Source: an uncultured Prevotellaceae bacterium (lineage in GTDB: Bacteria > Bacteroidota > Bacteroidia > Bacteroidales > Bacteroidaceae). Taken from it: DNA of 64,000 nucleotides. The notes under the pieces were generated by a model, which saw only the letters and a program-made list of their open reading frames with translations, did no database searches and was not told the origin of the DNA. Position 1 is the first letter of the stretch. Every line of letters begins with the position of its first letter. The position numbers and the translations under genes were made by a program. Shown here piece by piece: positions 1 through 10,170 of this stretch. The stretch lies in assembly GCA_902776935.1 (NCBI GenBank), contig CACYRS010000032.1:17835-81834 (forward strand). The letters are read 5' to 3'.

Positions 1-1
1 G

Positions 2-94
2 AAATCTATCAAGGAGAGCTGGGGAGCCTTCGATGTTATTGGCACATTGGTAGTTATCGGTCTCTGTGCATGCTTCTATGCATATTTCTGGTAA
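2..94 (+). CDS. C-terminal end of a probable sodium:solute symporter (partial)
   Basis: An open frame enters from the left edge and ends with TAA at 92-94, giving 30 residues that finish in a hydrophobic stretch (DVIGTLVVIGLCACFYAYFW). This looks like the last membrane helix of a transporter. In Bacteroides arabinose operons a Na+/solute symporter sits directly upstream of araR, so an SSS-family arabinose transporter is the likely identity. That is inferred from context, since too little protein is visible to assign a family from sequence alone. Confidence 0.5.
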   Translation, partial: KSIKESWGAFDVIGTLVVIGLCACFYAYFW

Positions 95-115
95 TCATAT
101 AATAGAATCAGGGAA

Positions 116-793
116 ATGACAGGATTCTATGGTGAACATTCCAAGGTCTGGGTATCGGTAGACTGCATCATCTTCGGCTTCGACGAAGACAAGCTGAAGG
201 TGCTGGTAGGCAAACGCCAGATGGACCCTGGTCGTGGTGAATGGAGTCTCTACGGAGGCTTCGTTCGCGGCGACGAGAGCATCGACGAGGCTGCCAACCG
301 TGTGCTCTTTGAGCTTACAGGCCTTAGGAATCTATATATGCGGCAGGTAGGTGCCTTCGGAAGTGTAGACCGCGACCCTGGAGAGCGAGTTATCTCCATC
401 GCTTACTACGCACTCATCAGCGTCAACGAGTACGATGAGAAATTGCGTATGCAACATGGTGTGGAATGGGTGAATATCGATGATATCCCCCAGCTCTACT
501 CCGACCACAATGACATGATTGTCAAAGCCCGTAAGCTGATGCGTCAGAAATTGTCTACCGAACCTATTGGTTTCCGACTGTTGCCAAACCTCTTCACCCT
601 CACCCAGCTACAGCGTCTTTACGAGGCTGTCTATGGTGAGGACCTTGACAAGCGCAACTTCCGCAAACGCATCAAGGACATGTACTTCATTGAGAAGACG
701 GAGCTCATCGACAAGAAGGGTTCTAAACGCGGTGCAGCTCTATATCGCTTCAACAAGCGCATGTACAATGAAGGACCATCATTCAAGTTATAA
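116..793 (+). CDS. araR: AraR: Nudix-domain transcriptional regulator of L-arabinose use
   Basis: The 225-residue protein has an N-terminal Nudix fold (about residues 10-145) followed by a winged-helix domain (about 150-220, FTLTQLQRLYEAVYGEDLDKRN...FRKRIKD). The Nudix box is degenerate. The Gly, Glu and Arg positions are recognisable (GGFVRGDESIDEAANRVLFELTG), but two glutamates of the REUxEE core are replaced by Val and Leu, so hydrolysis is unlikely and ligand sensing more likely. This matches the AraR group of the NrtR family known from Bacteroides, which represses arabinose genes and is released by L-arabinose. It is the first complete gene of the operon, 21 bp before araD. The operator is probably upstream of the window. 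Confidence 0.9.
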   Translation: MTGFYGEHSKVWVSVDCIIFGFDEDKLKVLVGKRQMDPGRGEWSLYGGFVRGDESIDEAANRVLFELTGLRNLYMRQVGAFGSVDRDPGERVISIAYYALISVNEYDEKLRMQHGVEWVNIDDIPQLYSDHNDMIVKARKLMRQKLSTEPIGFRLLPNLFTLTQLQRLYEAVYGEDLDKRNFRKRIKDMYFIEKTELIDKKGSKRGAALYRFNKRMYNEGPSFKL

Positions 794-814
794 CAATCAA
801 AACTGACAAACATT

Positions 815-1525
815 ATGCTCGAAGAGTTAAAAGAAAAAGTATTCAAGGCTAATCTTGATCTTGTAAAACAGAACCTCGTTATCTTCACTTGGGGAAACGT
901 TTCTGGCATAGATCGCGAGAACGGCTTGGTAGTCATAAAGCCCTCTGGCGTCGACTACGATGTTATGAAAGCATCTGATATGGTAGTGGTAGACCTCAAC
1001 ACTGGTGAGGTTGTCGATGGTGATCTCAATCCCTCATCAGATACTCCCACCCACCTAGTGCTCTATCGCAACTTCCCAAATATCCAGGGTGTAGTCCACA
1101 CCCACTCTACCTATGCCACAGCATTCGCTCAGGCAGGTCGTGACATCCCCAATATCGGCACCACTCACGCCGACTATTTCTATAAGGATATCCCCTGCAC
1201 CCGCGACATGACGGAGGAAGAAGTAAAGGGCAACTACGAGTTGGAGACTGGTAATGTGATCGTTGACGAGATCCTCAATATCCGTAAGATCAATCCAGAC
1301 CATACTCCCGCCGTCCTGGTGAAGAATCATGGACCTTTCTCTTGGGGAACATCTCCCGACAACGCAGTTTATAATGCAAAGGTGATGGAGCAATGTGCCA
1401 AGATGGCATTCGTAGCTTTCAGCGTAAATCCTGACCTAACGATGAATCCTCTGCTTGTAGAGAAGCATTATATGCGTAAGCACGGTCCTAACGCCTACTA
1501 CGGACAAAAAGGTCAAAAACATTAA
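815..1525 (+). CDS. araD: L-ribulose-5-phosphate 4-epimerase
   Basis: This 236-residue class II aldolase/epimerase converts L-ribulose 5-phosphate to D-xylulose 5-phosphate, the last dedicated step of bacterial arabinose catabolism. Family signatures are visible: the NVSG phosphate-binding loop (residues 29-32), the zinc-binding [15 protein letters not shown] segment near residue 95, and the later NHGPFSWG histidine near 171. Length and C-terminus ([20 protein letters not shown]-type) fit E. coli AraD. It sits between araR and araA with short gaps, so co-transcription is expected. Confidence 0.95.
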   Translation: MLEELKEKVFKANLDLVKQNLVIFTWGNVSGIDRENGLVVIKPSGVDYDVMKASDMVVVDLNTGEVVDGDLNPSSDTPTHLVLYRNFPNIQGVVHTHSTYATAFAQAGRDIPNIGTTHADYFYKDIPCTRDMTEEEVKGNYELETGNVIVDEILNIRKINPDHTPAVLVKNHGPFSWGTSPDNAVYNAKVMEQCAKMAFVAFSVNPDLTMNPLLVEKHYMRKHGPNAYYGQKGQKH

Positions 1526-1555
1526 TAATACAAAACTTAAAAACTTACAATAATT

Positions 1556-3097
1556 ATGATTAAAGCATTTGATAATTTCGAGATTTGGTGGGTAACAGGT
1601 GCACAGCTTCTTTACGGAGGCGACGCAGTAGTTGCAGTTGACGGACATTCTAAGGAGATGGTTGCCGGTCTCAACGACAGCGGCATCATCCCCATCAAGG
1701 TAGTATATAAGGGCACAGCCAACAGTTCTAAGGAAGTAGAGGATGTGATGAAGGCAGCCAACAACGACGCAAAGTGTGTTGGTATCATCACCTGGATGCA
1801 CACCTTCTCACCTGCTAAGATGTGGATCAAGGGTCTTCAGGCCCTGCAGAAGCCGCTGCTCCATTTCCACACACAGTATAACGCCGAGATCCCCTGGGCA
1901 ACGATGGATATGGACTTCATGAACCTGAACCAGAGTGCTCACGGCGATATCGAGTTCGGACATATCTGCACTCGCATGCGTGTTCCCCGCAAGGTGGTTT
2001 GCGGTTACTGGAAAGACGAGGCTGCCCAGAAGCAGATTGCCGTTTGGGCTCGCGTAGCTGCCGGTGTGGCTGATGCCAAGAACGTTCGCTGTCTGATGTT
2101 CGGTATGAACATGAACAACGTAGCTGTTACCGATGGTGACCGCGTGGAGTTCGAGCAGCGCTTAGGATATCACGTTGACTACTATCCAGTATCTTCTCTG
2201 ATGGAGTACTTCAAGAAGGTTACTGATGCAGAGGCTGATGCGCTCGTTGAAGAATACAAGAAGCTCTATACCATCAAGATCGACGAGAGTGGTGAGCAGG
2301 TTTACTGGGAGAAGGTGAAGAATGCTGCCAAGGCTGAGATTGCTCTGCGTCGCGTATTGAAGGACGAGGGTGCTACAGCTTTCACCACCAACTTCGACGA
2401 CCTTGGTGATGCCGATATCGATGCACCTGATTTCTGCGGATTCGACCAGATTCCTGGCCTCGCTTCTCAGCGTCTGATGGCCGAGGGTATCGGTTTCGGA
2501 GCCGAGGGTGACTGGAAGACAGCTTGTCTGTATCGTTCTCTCTGGGTTATCCAGCAGGGTATGCCTACAGGTTGCTCATTCCTCGAGGACTACACTCTTA
2601 ACTTCGCAGGCGACCGCAGTTCTTGCCTCCAGAGCCACATGCTCGAGGTTTGTCCGCTCATCGCTTCCGACAAGCCCAAGCTCGAGGTTCACTTCCTCGG
2701 CATCGGTATCCGCAAGCAGCAGACAGCCCGTCTGGTGTTCACCTCAAAGACAGGTCGTGGTATAAAGGCCACCGTTGTAGACCTCGGAAACCGCTTCCGT
2801 CTTATTTCTCAGGAGGTAGAGTGCATTGAGCCGAAGCCTATGCCGAATCTGCCTGTTGCCAGCGCTCTCTGGGTTCCACAGCCTACATTCGAGATCGGTG
2901 CTGGTGCATGGATCCTTGCCGGTGGTACTCACCACAGCGCCTTCTCTTACGACATCACCGAGGAGTACTGGGAGGACTTTGCTGAGATGACAGGTATCGA
3001 GTATGTCAAGATCAACAAGGAGACCAAGACCTATGAGTTCAAGCAGCAGCTCCAGAACAACGAGATTTATTACATGTTGAATAAAGCATTGAGATAA
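1556..3097 (+). CDS. araA: L-arabinose isomerase
   Basis: This 513-residue protein interconverts L-arabinose and L-ribulose in the cytoplasm. It is colinear with known AraA enzymes. The metal and catalytic region GIGFGAEGDWKTACLYR carries the glutamates, and GGTHHSAFSYD near the C-terminus carries the catalytic histidine. The N-terminal FEIWWVTGAQLLYG and the HTFSPAKMWI motif are family hallmarks. The downstream kinase starts one base after the stop, which implies translational coupling. Confidence 0.96.
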   Translation: MIKAFDNFEIWWVTGAQLLYGGDAVVAVDGHSKEMVAGLNDSGIIPIKVVYKGTANSSKEVEDVMKAANNDAKCVGIITWMHTFSPAKMWIKGLQALQKPLLHFHTQYNAEIPWATMDMDFMNLNQSAHGDIEFGHICTRMRVPRKVVCGYWKDEAAQKQIAVWARVAAGVADAKNVRCLMFGMNMNNVAVTDGDRVEFEQRLGYHVDYYPVSSLMEYFKKVTDAEADALVEEYKKLYTIKIDESGEQVYWEKVKNAAKAEIALRRVLKDEGATAFTTNFDDLGDADIDAPDFCGFDQIPGLASQRLMAEGIGFGAEGDWKTACLYRSLWVIQQGMPTGCSFLEDYTLNFAGDRSSCLQSHMLEVCPLIASDKPKLEVHFLGIGIRKQQTARLVFTSKTGRGIKATVVDLGNRFRLISQEVECIEPKPMPNLPVASALWVPQPTFEIGAGAWILAGGTHHSAFSYDITEEYWEDFAEMTGIEYVKINKETKTYEFKQQLQNNEIYYMLNKALR

Positions 3098-3098
3098 T

Positions 3099-4688
3099 AT
3101 GACAGCAAAACAGACTATAGAAGCAGGTAAGGCCATACTCGGTATCGAGTTTGGCTCTACCCGCATCAAGGCCGTCCTCATCGATGAGGAAAATAAGCCC
3201 ATAGCACAGGGCTCACACGAGTGGGAGAATCAGCTGGTGGATGGTCTCTGGACCTACTCTACCGAAGCTATCTGGTACGGACTTCAGGACTGCTATGCCG
3301 ACCTCCGCAAGGATGTTCAGAAGCAGTACGACTGCGAGATTGAGGCCCTCGCTGCCATCGGTTTCTCAGCCATGATGCACGGCTACATGGCCTTCAACGA
3401 GAAGCAGGAAATACTTGTGCCCTTCCGCACCTGGCGTAACACCAACACAGGTAAGGCGGCTGCCGAGCTCTCTAAGCTCTTCAACTACAACATTCCTCTC
3501 CGTTGGAGCATTAGTCATCTCTATGAGGCTATCCTCGACAACGAGGAGCACGTCAGCGACATCAAGTATCTCACTACCCTCGCAGGCTATGTTCACTGGC
3601 AAGTAACAGGTCAGTTCGTTCTTGGCGTTGGAGATGCATCAGGTATGATTCCTGTTGATTCCGCAACCAAGACCTACGACTCAGAGATGGTTAAAAAGTT
3701 TGACGAACTCGTCGCACCAAAGGGATTCTCTTGGAAACTGCTCGACATCCTTCCTAAGTCTCTTAACGCAGGCGAGAACGCAGGATTCCTAACACCAGAG
3801 GGAGCCAAGAAGCTTGACGTCAGCGGACACCTGAAAGCTGGTATCCCCGTTTGTCCTCCTGAGGGTGACGCAGGAACAGGAATGGTTGCCACCAACGCTG
3901 TTAAGCAACGTACAGGTAACGTCAGCGCAGGTACATCATCATTCTCTATGATTGTACTCGAGAAGCCTCTGAGCAAGCCTTACGAGATGATTGACATGGT
4001 GACCACACCTGACGGTAGTCTCGTAGCCATGGTACATTGCAACAACTGTACCAGCGACATCAACGCTTGGGTAAATCTCTTTAAGGAATATCAGCAACTT
4101 CTTGGAATTGAAGTTGATATGAACCAACTCTACGGCAAGCTCTTTAATAAGGCTCTTGAGGGTGATACCGACTGTGGAGGCCTGATGGCATACAACTACG
4201 TTAGTGGTGAGCCTGTGACAGGTCTGCAGGAGGGGCGTCCTATGTTTGTACGCTCTGCCAACGATAAGTTCAACCTCGCCAACTTTATGCGTGCTCACCT
4301 CTATGGTGCTATCGGTGTACTGAAGATCGGTAACGACATACTCTTCAAGGAAGAGATGATACGCGTCGACCGCATTACAGGTCATGGTGGTTACTTCAAG
4401 ACTCCTGGCGTAGGTCAGCGAATGTTGGCAGCTGCTCTAAACTCTCCTATCTCTGTGATGGAGACAGCAGGCGAAGGTGGTGCATGGGGTATTGCACTGC
4501 TCGCAGGTTACACAGTGAATAATCCTGACAAACTGAGTCTCGCTGATTATCTTGAGAAGGTTGTCTTTGCAGGTAATACCGGTGTCAGCATCGCTCCTAC
4601 CGCCGAGGATGTTGCCGGCTTCGAGAAGTATATCGAAAACTACAAGAAGTGTCTGCCTATCGAACAGGCTGCAGTAGATAATAAATAA
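3099..4688 (+). CDS. araB: FGGY-family L-ribulokinase
   Basis: The 529-residue sugar kinase has two actin-like domains. The N-terminal phosphate loop [14 protein letters not shown] (near residue 12) and the later [12 protein letters not shown] segment (near residue 280) are FGGY features. Given its place between arabinose isomerase and an arabinofuranosidase, it should phosphorylate L-ribulose to L-ribulose 5-phosphate. Many Bacteroidetes copies are annotated xylulokinase-like, so the substrate call rests on context. Only one base separates it from araA. Confidence 0.88.
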   Translation: MTAKQTIEAGKAILGIEFGSTRIKAVLIDEENKPIAQGSHEWENQLVDGLWTYSTEAIWYGLQDCYADLRKDVQKQYDCEIEALAAIGFSAMMHGYMAFNEKQEILVPFRTWRNTNTGKAAAELSKLFNYNIPLRWSISHLYEAILDNEEHVSDIKYLTTLAGYVHWQVTGQFVLGVGDASGMIPVDSATKTYDSEMVKKFDELVAPKGFSWKLLDILPKSLNAGENAGFLTPEGAKKLDVSGHLKAGIPVCPPEGDAGTGMVATNAVKQRTGNVSAGTSSFSMIVLEKPLSKPYEMIDMVTTPDGSLVAMVHCNNCTSDINAWVNLFKEYQQLLGIEVDMNQLYGKLFNKALEGDTDCGGLMAYNYVSGEPVTGLQEGRPMFVRSANDKFNLANFMRAHLYGAIGVLKIGNDILFKEEMIRVDRITGHGGYFKTPGVGQRMLAAALNSPISVMETAGEGGAWGIALLAGYTVNNPDKLSLADYLEKVVFAGNTGVSIAPTAEDVAGFEKYIENYKKCLPIEQAAVDNK

Positions 4689-4699
4689 AGTATTTATAT

Positions 4700-6286
4700 A
4701 TGAGAAAAGTATTAGTATTAGCACTCTCTGCTTTTGCCCTGAGCGTATCTGCTGCTGACAACGTAAAGGCAACGATCCACGCCGACAAGGAAGGAGCAAA
4801 AATCAACAAGGAAATCTACGGCCAGTTCTCTGAGCACCTCGGAAGCTGTATATATGGCGGTCTCTGGGTAGGTGAAAACTCTCAGATTCCCAACATCAAC
4901 GGCTATCGCAAGGATGTATTCGAGGCTCTGAAGGCTCTTAAGATCCCTGTACTGCGTTGGCCTGGCGGTTGCTTTGCCGACGACTACCACTGGATGGACG
5001 GTATCGGCCCCAAGTCACAGCGTCCCTCTCTGCGTAACAACAACTGGGGTGGCACCATCGAGGACAACTCCTTCGGTACACATGAGTTCCTGAACCTCTG
5101 CGAGATGCTCGACTGCGAACCTTATATCTCTGGTAACGTTGGTTCCGGCACCGTTAAGGAGATGGCTCAGTGGGTAGAGTACATGACCAGCGACGGCGAT
5201 ACCCCTATGGCCCGTCTGCGTCGTCAGAATGGCCGCGAAAAGGCCTGGAAGGTAAAGTACTTCGGAATCGGCAACGAGGCCTGGGGCTGTGGCGGTAACA
5301 TGAGTCCCGAGTACTACAGCGACGAGTTCCGCAAGTTCAATACCTACCTCCGCGATCAGGGCGACAACAAGCTCTACCGCATCGCTTCTGGTGCCAGCGA
5401 CTACGACTACAAATGGACTGACGTTTGTATGGACAAGATCGGAGGCCGCATGCAGGGTATCTCTCTCCACTACTATACCTGCACAGGCTGGGACGGTCCT
5501 AAGGGCTCTGCCATCAACTTCGACAACGACCAGTATTACTGGGCTCTCGGCAAGTGTCTTGAGATCGAGGAAGTCATCAAGAAGCACAAGGCCATCATGG
5601 ATAAAAAGGATCCCAAGGGCCGCATCGGTCTGCTCGTTGACGAGTGGGGCACATGGTGGGATGAGGAGCCAGGCACAATCTCCGGCCACCTCTACCAGCA
5701 GAATGCTCTCCGCGATGCTTTCGTAGCCGCCCTGAGCCTCAACGTTTTCCATAAATACACAGACCGCGTGAAGATGGCCAACATCGCCCAGGTGGTAAAC
5801 GTGCTTCAGTCGATGATCCTCACCGATCAGGAGGGTACAGGCCACATGGTGCTCACACCGACCTACCACGTTTTCGAGATGTACACCCCGTTCCAGGAGG
5901 CCACCTTCCTGCCCCTTGACCTCGAGAGTGAGGTAGTACAGTGCAGCAAGGAGTACTTCAAGGAGAAAGCCAACACCGCAGATAACAGCACACGACCCTG
6001 CCCTCTTCTCTCTGCATCAGCAGCTAAGACTAAGAATGGCAACATTGTGCTCGCCATCACCAACGTCTCTCTTGACAAGGCTCAGACCATCGAGTTCGCT
6101 ATCGACGGTTTCAAGGCCAAGAATGTCAGCGGTCGCATCCTCACCTCCAAGAATGTAGCCGACTTCAACGACTTCAAGAATCCCGATGTCGTATCTCCAA
6201 AGGAGTATAAAAATGCAAAGATCAAGAAGGGAGTCCTTACTGTTAACGTTCCCGCAAAATCTATCATCGTATTAAATATTAACTAA
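4700..6286 (+). CDS. Exported GH51 alpha-L-arabinofuranosidase
   Basis: A cleavable signal peptide ([18 protein letters not shown], about 19 residues) leads into a 528-residue GH51 enzyme, probably periplasmic. The acid/base glutamate lies in [11 protein letters not shown] and the nucleophile in [10 protein letters not shown], both canonical for the family. The C-terminal beta domain (about residues 410-528) is present. It releases L-arabinose from arabinan or arabinoxylan oligosaccharides, which feeds the kinase and isomerase encoded just upstream. It lies 11 bp after the ribulokinase gene. Confidence 0.94.
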   Translation: MRKVLVLALSAFALSVSAADNVKATIHADKEGAKINKEIYGQFSEHLGSCIYGGLWVGENSQIPNINGYRKDVFEALKALKIPVLRWPGGCFADDYHWMDGIGPKSQRPSLRNNNWGGTIEDNSFGTHEFLNLCEMLDCEPYISGNVGSGTVKEMAQWVEYMTSDGDTPMARLRRQNGREKAWKVKYFGIGNEAWGCGGNMSPEYYSDEFRKFNTYLRDQGDNKLYRIASGASDYDYKWTDVCMDKIGGRMQGISLHYYTCTGWDGPKGSAINFDNDQYYWALGKCLEIEEVIKKHKAIMDKKDPKGRIGLLVDEWGTWWDEEPGTISGHLYQQNALRDAFVAALSLNVFHKYTDRVKMANIAQVVNVLQSMILTDQEGTGHMVLTPTYHVFEMYTPFQEATFLPLDLESEVVQCSKEYFKEKANTADNSTRPCPLLSASAAKTKNGNIVLAITNVSLDKAQTIEFAIDGFKAKNVSGRILTSKNVADFNDFKNPDVVSPKEYKNAKIKKGVLTVNVPAKSIIVLNIN

Positions 6287-6310
6287 TTAATTTAATTAAA
6301 CAAACTTATT

Positions 6311-8323
6311 ATGAACGACAACAAAGTTATGAATCGTGCAGCGGACAATATCCGTATCCTTGCTGCTTCAATGGTTGAGAAGGCTAAGTCTGGTCACCCA
6401 GGTGGTGCTATGGGTGGTGCTGACTTTATCAACACTCTCTACTCAGAATTCCTCGTTTACGATCCTGAGAATCCCGCATGGGAGGGCCGCGACCGTTTCT
6501 TCCTCGATCCTGGTCACATGGCTCCAATGCTCTACAGCCAGCTGGCTCTCATCGGCAAGTATACTCTCGAGGATCTGAAGAATCTTCGCCAGTGGGGTTC
6601 TGTTACCCCTGGTCACCCAGAGCGCGAGCTTGAGCGTGGCATCGAGAACACCTCTGGTCCTCTCGGTCAGGGTCATTGCTTCGCTGTTGGTGCTGCCATC
6701 GCTGCTAAGTTCCTGAAGGCTCGTCTGGGCAACGTTATGAATCAGACCATCTATGCATACATCTCTGACGGTGGTGTGCAGGAGGAAATCTCTCAGGGTG
6801 CAGGCCGTATCGCCGGTAATCTCGGTCTTGACAATCTGATTATGTTCTACGACGCCAATGACATCCAGCTCTCTACACGCACAGAGGTTGTTACCTGCGA
6901 GGATACAGCCAAGAAGTACGAGGCATGGGGATGGTTCGTTCAGAAGATCGACGGTAACGATGTCGACCAGATCCGCGAGGCCATCAAGAAGGCTCAGGCT
7001 GAGAAGGAGCGTCCAAGTCTGATCATCGGTCATTGTGTGATGGGTAAGGGTGCCCGCAAGGCTGACAACAGCTCTTACGAGTCAAACTGCGCTACCCACG
7101 GTGCTCCTCTCGGTGGCGATGCTTACATCAACACTATGAAGAACCTGGGTGCTGATCCTGAGAACCCGTTCCAGATTTTCCCAGAGGTTCAGGAGCTCTA
7201 TGCAAAGCGTGCTGAGGAACTGAAGAAGATCTGCGCTGAGCGTTATGCTGAGAAGGCTGAGTGGGCAAAGGGTCATCCTGAGCAGGCTAAGCAGCTCGAG
7301 GAGTGGTTCAGCGGCAAGGCTCCAAAGATTGACTGGAGCAAGGTTGAGCAGAAGGCTGGCAGCGCTACACGTAGTGCTTCTGCAGCTGTTCTTGGTCAGC
7401 TGGCTGAGCAGGTGCCCAACATGATCTGCGCATCTGCCGACCTGAGCAACTCTGACAATACCAACGGCTTCCTGAAGAAGACCAAGGACCTCGTTCGTGG
7501 CGACTTCAGCGGTGCATTCTTCGAGGCTGGTGTTGCTGAGCTCACCATGGCTTGCTGCTGTATCGGTATGGCTCTGCACGGTGGTGTCATCCCTGCTTGC
7601 GGTACCTTCTTCGTATTCTCTGACTACATGAAGCCCGCCGTTCGTATGGCTGCCCTGATGGAGCTCCCAGTTAAGTTCATCTGGACTCACGATGCATTCC
7701 GCGTTGGTGAGGACGGTCCTACCCACGAGCCTGTTGAGCAGGAGGCACAGATCCGTCTGATGGAGAAGCTGAAGAACCACCACGGCAAGAACTCTGTACT
7801 CGTAGTTCGTCCTGCCGATGCTGAGGAGACAACCGTTTGCTGGCGTATGGCTATGGAGAACATCGATACTCCTACAGCTCTCATCTTCTCTCGTCAGAAC
7901 ATTGAGATGCTGCCAGAGGGTAACGACTACACACAGGCCACTAAGGGTGCTTATGTTGTAGCTGGCTCAGACGAGGACTACGATGTAATCCTGCTTGCTT
8001 CAGGTTCTGAGGTTTCTACTCTCGAGGCAGGTGCTAAGCTGCTTGCTGCCGATGGTATCAAGACTCGCGTGGTTAGCGTTCCTTCTGAAGGTCTGTTCCG
8101 CGCTCAGAGCAAGGAGTATCAGCAGAGCGTTCTGCCCGCTGGTAAGAAGAAGTTCGGTCTGACAGCTGGTCTGCCTGTAAACCTCGAGGGTCTCGTAGGT
8201 GCCGACGGTACTGTCTGGGGTCTCGAGAGCTTCGGTTTCTCTGCTCCTTACAAGGTGCTCGATGAGAAGCTCGGCTTCACAGGTGAGAATGTTTACAACC
8301 AGGTAAAGAAACTGCTCGCATAA
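6311..8323 (+). CDS. tkt: Transketolase
   Basis: The 670-residue thiamine-diphosphate enzyme has the usual order: ThDP-binding domain (KSGHPGGAMGGADF near residue 25; GPLGQG; YISDGGVQEE with the metal-binding GDG-like motif), the pyrimidine domain starting near residue 350, and the C-terminal domain. It moves two-carbon units between pentose phosphates, so it disposes of the xylulose 5-phosphate made by AraD. Its stop codon overlaps the rpiB start by one base (TAATG), a sign of translational coupling. Its place inside the arabinose operon suggests AraR control. Confidence 0.95.
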   Translation: MNDNKVMNRAADNIRILAASMVEKAKSGHPGGAMGGADFINTLYSEFLVYDPENPAWEGRDRFFLDPGHMAPMLYSQLALIGKYTLEDLKNLRQWGSVTPGHPERELERGIENTSGPLGQGHCFAVGAAIAAKFLKARLGNVMNQTIYAYISDGGVQEEISQGAGRIAGNLGLDNLIMFYDANDIQLSTRTEVVTCEDTAKKYEAWGWFVQKIDGNDVDQIREAIKKAQAEKERPSLIIGHCVMGKGARKADNSSYESNCATHGAPLGGDAYINTMKNLGADPENPFQIFPEVQELYAKRAEELKKICAERYAEKAEWAKGHPEQAKQLEEWFSGKAPKIDWSKVEQKAGSATRSASAAVLGQLAEQVPNMICASADLSNSDNTNGFLKKTKDLVRGDFSGAFFEAGVAELTMACCCIGMALHGGVIPACGTFFVFSDYMKPAVRMAALMELPVKFIWTHDAFRVGEDGPTHEPVEQEAQIRLMEKLKNHHGKNSVLVVRPADAEETTVCWRMAMENIDTPTALIFSRQNIEMLPEGNDYTQATKGAYVVAGSDEDYDVILLASGSEVSTLEAGAKLLAADGIKTRVVSVPSEGLFRAQSKEYQQSVLPAGKKKFGLTAGLPVNLEGLVGADGTVWGLESFGFSAPYKVLDEKLGFTGENVYNQVKKLLA

Positions 8324-8766
8324 TGGAAGTAAAGACAGTAGGTGTAGCCTGTGATCACGCAGGCTACCCATTAAAACAGTTCGTTCTCCAGTATCTTGAG
8401 GAGAAAGGTTATCCTGTAAAGGACTATGGTACCTGGAGCGATGCCTCAGTAGACTATCCCGACTTCGGTCATGCTCTTGCTGAGGGTATCGAGAGTGGTG
8501 AGGTTTATCCTGGCATAGCTATCTGCGGCTCTGGCGAGGGTATCTCCATCACCCTTAACAAGCATCAGAAGGTGCGTGCCGGCTTGTGCTGGATTCCTGA
8601 GATTGCTCATCTTATCCGTCAGCACAACGATGCTAACGTTCTTGTGATGCCAGGTCGTTTCATCGACAACAACATGGCTCGTAAGATTATGGATGAGTTC
8701 TTTACTGCAACCTTCGAAGGCGGTCGCCATCAGAAGCGCGTAGACAAGATTCCGGTTAGTAAGTAA
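8323..8766 (+). CDS. rpiB: Ribose-5-phosphate isomerase B
   Basis: The 147-residue LacAB/RpiB-family protein shows the substrate-binding CDHAGYPLK motif (residues 9-17) and the active-site CGSGEGISITLNK segment with its cysteine near residue 68. It interconverts ribose 5-phosphate and ribulose 5-phosphate and completes the pentose phosphate branch of the operon. The gene overlaps tkt by one base and is the last gene before a strong terminator. Confidence 0.94.
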   Translation: MEVKTVGVACDHAGYPLKQFVLQYLEEKGYPVKDYGTWSDASVDYPDFGHALAEGIESGEVYPGIAICGSGEGISITLNKHQKVRAGLCWIPEIAHLIRQHNDANVLVMPGRFIDNNMARKIMDEFFTATFEGGRHQKRVDKIPVSK

Positions 8767-8790
8767 TCTCGCCTTACTTTAAATAAGAAA

Positions 8791-8817
8791 ATCCCGCCAG
8801 GTTGGCGGGATTTTTTT
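8791..8817. terminator. Bidirectional intrinsic terminator closing the arabinose operon
   Basis: A perfect stem (ATCCCGCCA / TGGCGGGAT with a 2-3 base loop) is followed on the plus strand by seven T residues. On the minus strand it is followed by TTTCTTATTT, so it also serves the convergent permease gene. Confidence 0.9.
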
Positions 8818-10147
8818 ATATAAAGAGATACTTACATATAAACAGTATCGTCAATATCCACATCGTTATCGAGATGTACTTGAACTTACCAGCTACTGCA
8901 TGGCAGATCACATAAGAGATGACACCGATGAGGATACCGTCGCTGATGCTGTAAGCCAGAGGCATCATGATGATGGTAAGGAATGCGGGGATGGCTCTGC
9001 GGTAGTCTTCCCAATGGATGCGCCTTACGGCAGGCATCATCATCACACCCACGATGATAAGAGCGGGGGCTGTGGCTGCGCTGGGGATGGCCAGGAACAG
9101 CGGACTGAAGAAGAGCGCCAGAGCAAAGCAGATGGCTGTAGAGAAGGCTGTCAGACCAGTACGACCGCCCTCGCCCACTCCAGAGGCACTCTCGACATAG
9201 GTGGTGGTGGTAGATGTTCCCAGACAAGCTCCACAGACGGTAGCCACAGAGTCGGCCATAAACATCTTGTCGATACCGGGGATATCGTCGCGCTTGGCCT
9301 GCTGGTCGGCCATTCCTCCACCCTGATGCACTCCGATGATGGTACCCATCGTGTCGAACATGTCGATAAAGAGGAATGTGAATACCACTACGAGCATGTC
9401 GAAGCTCAGCACATGACTCCACTCAAACTTGAAGAATATAGGCTCTACGCTGTCAGGAACCGACACTAAGCCGTTAAGTTTGGTGATAGCCTCGCCCGTT
9501 GACGGGTCTTTGATAACCAGTCCGAGGAGCGTCGTGGCCAGGATTCCCCAGAGGATGCCTCCACGAACCTTTGCCATCACCAGACCGGCGGTGACAAACA
9601 GACCTATCATCGCCAGCAGGGCCGTTCCCTCGGTAATCTTTCCCAGGCCTACCAACGTGGCATCGTTGTTGACGATGATGCCTGAGTTCTGCATTCCGAT
9701 AAAGGCGATAAACAGTCCGATACCGGCTCCGATGGCTTTGTTAAGCGTGCCGGGAATAGCCTTCAGCAACAGGCTGCGCACCTTTGTTACTGTAAGGATG
9801 ACGAAGATGAGACCCTCGAGCAACACGGCGGTAAGTGCAAACTGCCAGGTGTAGCCCATTCCCAGGCAGACGGTATAGACGAAGAAAGCGTTAAGACCCA
9901 TACCTGGAGCCAGGGCAAACGGTTTCTTTGCATAGAGAGCCATCACCAATGTGCCTACGATGGCAGCCAGGGCCGTAGCCGTGAACACACTTCCGCCGGG
10001 CATGCCTGGCAGGGCGCTGAAGATGGCAGGGTTGACGGCCAGGATATAGGCCATGGTAAGGAATGTGGTGATGCCCGCCATTATCTCCGTGCGGACATTG
10101 TGCTTCTGAGAATCGAAGCCAAAGATTTTCTCTACAAAAGCGTTCAT
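8816..10147 (-). CDS. AzgA/PbuG-type purine (guanine/hypoxanthine or adenine) permease
   Basis: This 443-residue polytopic membrane protein belongs to the NCS2 nucleobase transporters. The N-terminal FGFDSQKHNVRTEIMAGITTFLTMAYILAVNP block and the GMGLNAFF motif are typical of the AzgA-like branch. The ESASGVGEGGRTGLTA motif (about residue 320) is the conserved substrate-site segment. Roughly 12-14 membrane helices are visible. It is likely a proton symporter for purine bases; the exact base cannot be told from sequence. It stands alone, convergent with the arabinose operon. Confidence 0.9.
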   Translation of the reverse strand: MNAFVEKIFGFDSQKHNVRTEIMAGITTFLTMAYILAVNPAIFSALPGMPGGSVFTATALAAIVGTLVMALYAKKPFALAPGMGLNAFFVYTVCLGMGYTWQFALTAVLLEGLIFVILTVTKVRSLLLKAIPGTLNKAIGAGIGLFIAFIGMQNSGIIVNNDATLVGLGKITEGTALLAMIGLFVTAGLVMAKVRGGILWGILATTLLGLVIKDPSTGEAITKLNGLVSVPDSVEPIFFKFEWSHVLSFDMLVVVFTFLFIDMFDTMGTIIGVHQGGGMADQQAKRDDIPGIDKMFMADSVATVCGACLGTSTTTTYVESASGVGEGGRTGLTAFSTAICFALALFFSPLFLAIPSAATAPALIIVGVMMMPAVRRIHWEDYRRAIPAFLTIIMMPLAYSISDGILIGVISYVICHAVAGKFKYISITMWILTILFICKYLFI

Positions 10148-10170
10148 GATATTTTTTATTTTTTATTTTT

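Noticed and set aside
5015-5869. 284-residue minus-strand open frame
   Set aside because: It lies wholly inside the GH51 gene on the other strand, has no promoter or export signal, and its composition reflects the third-position bias of the real gene.
8900-9469. 189-residue plus-strand open frame
   Set aside because: It is antisense to the permease gene; the His/Asp-rich product is typical of reverse reading of membrane-protein codons.
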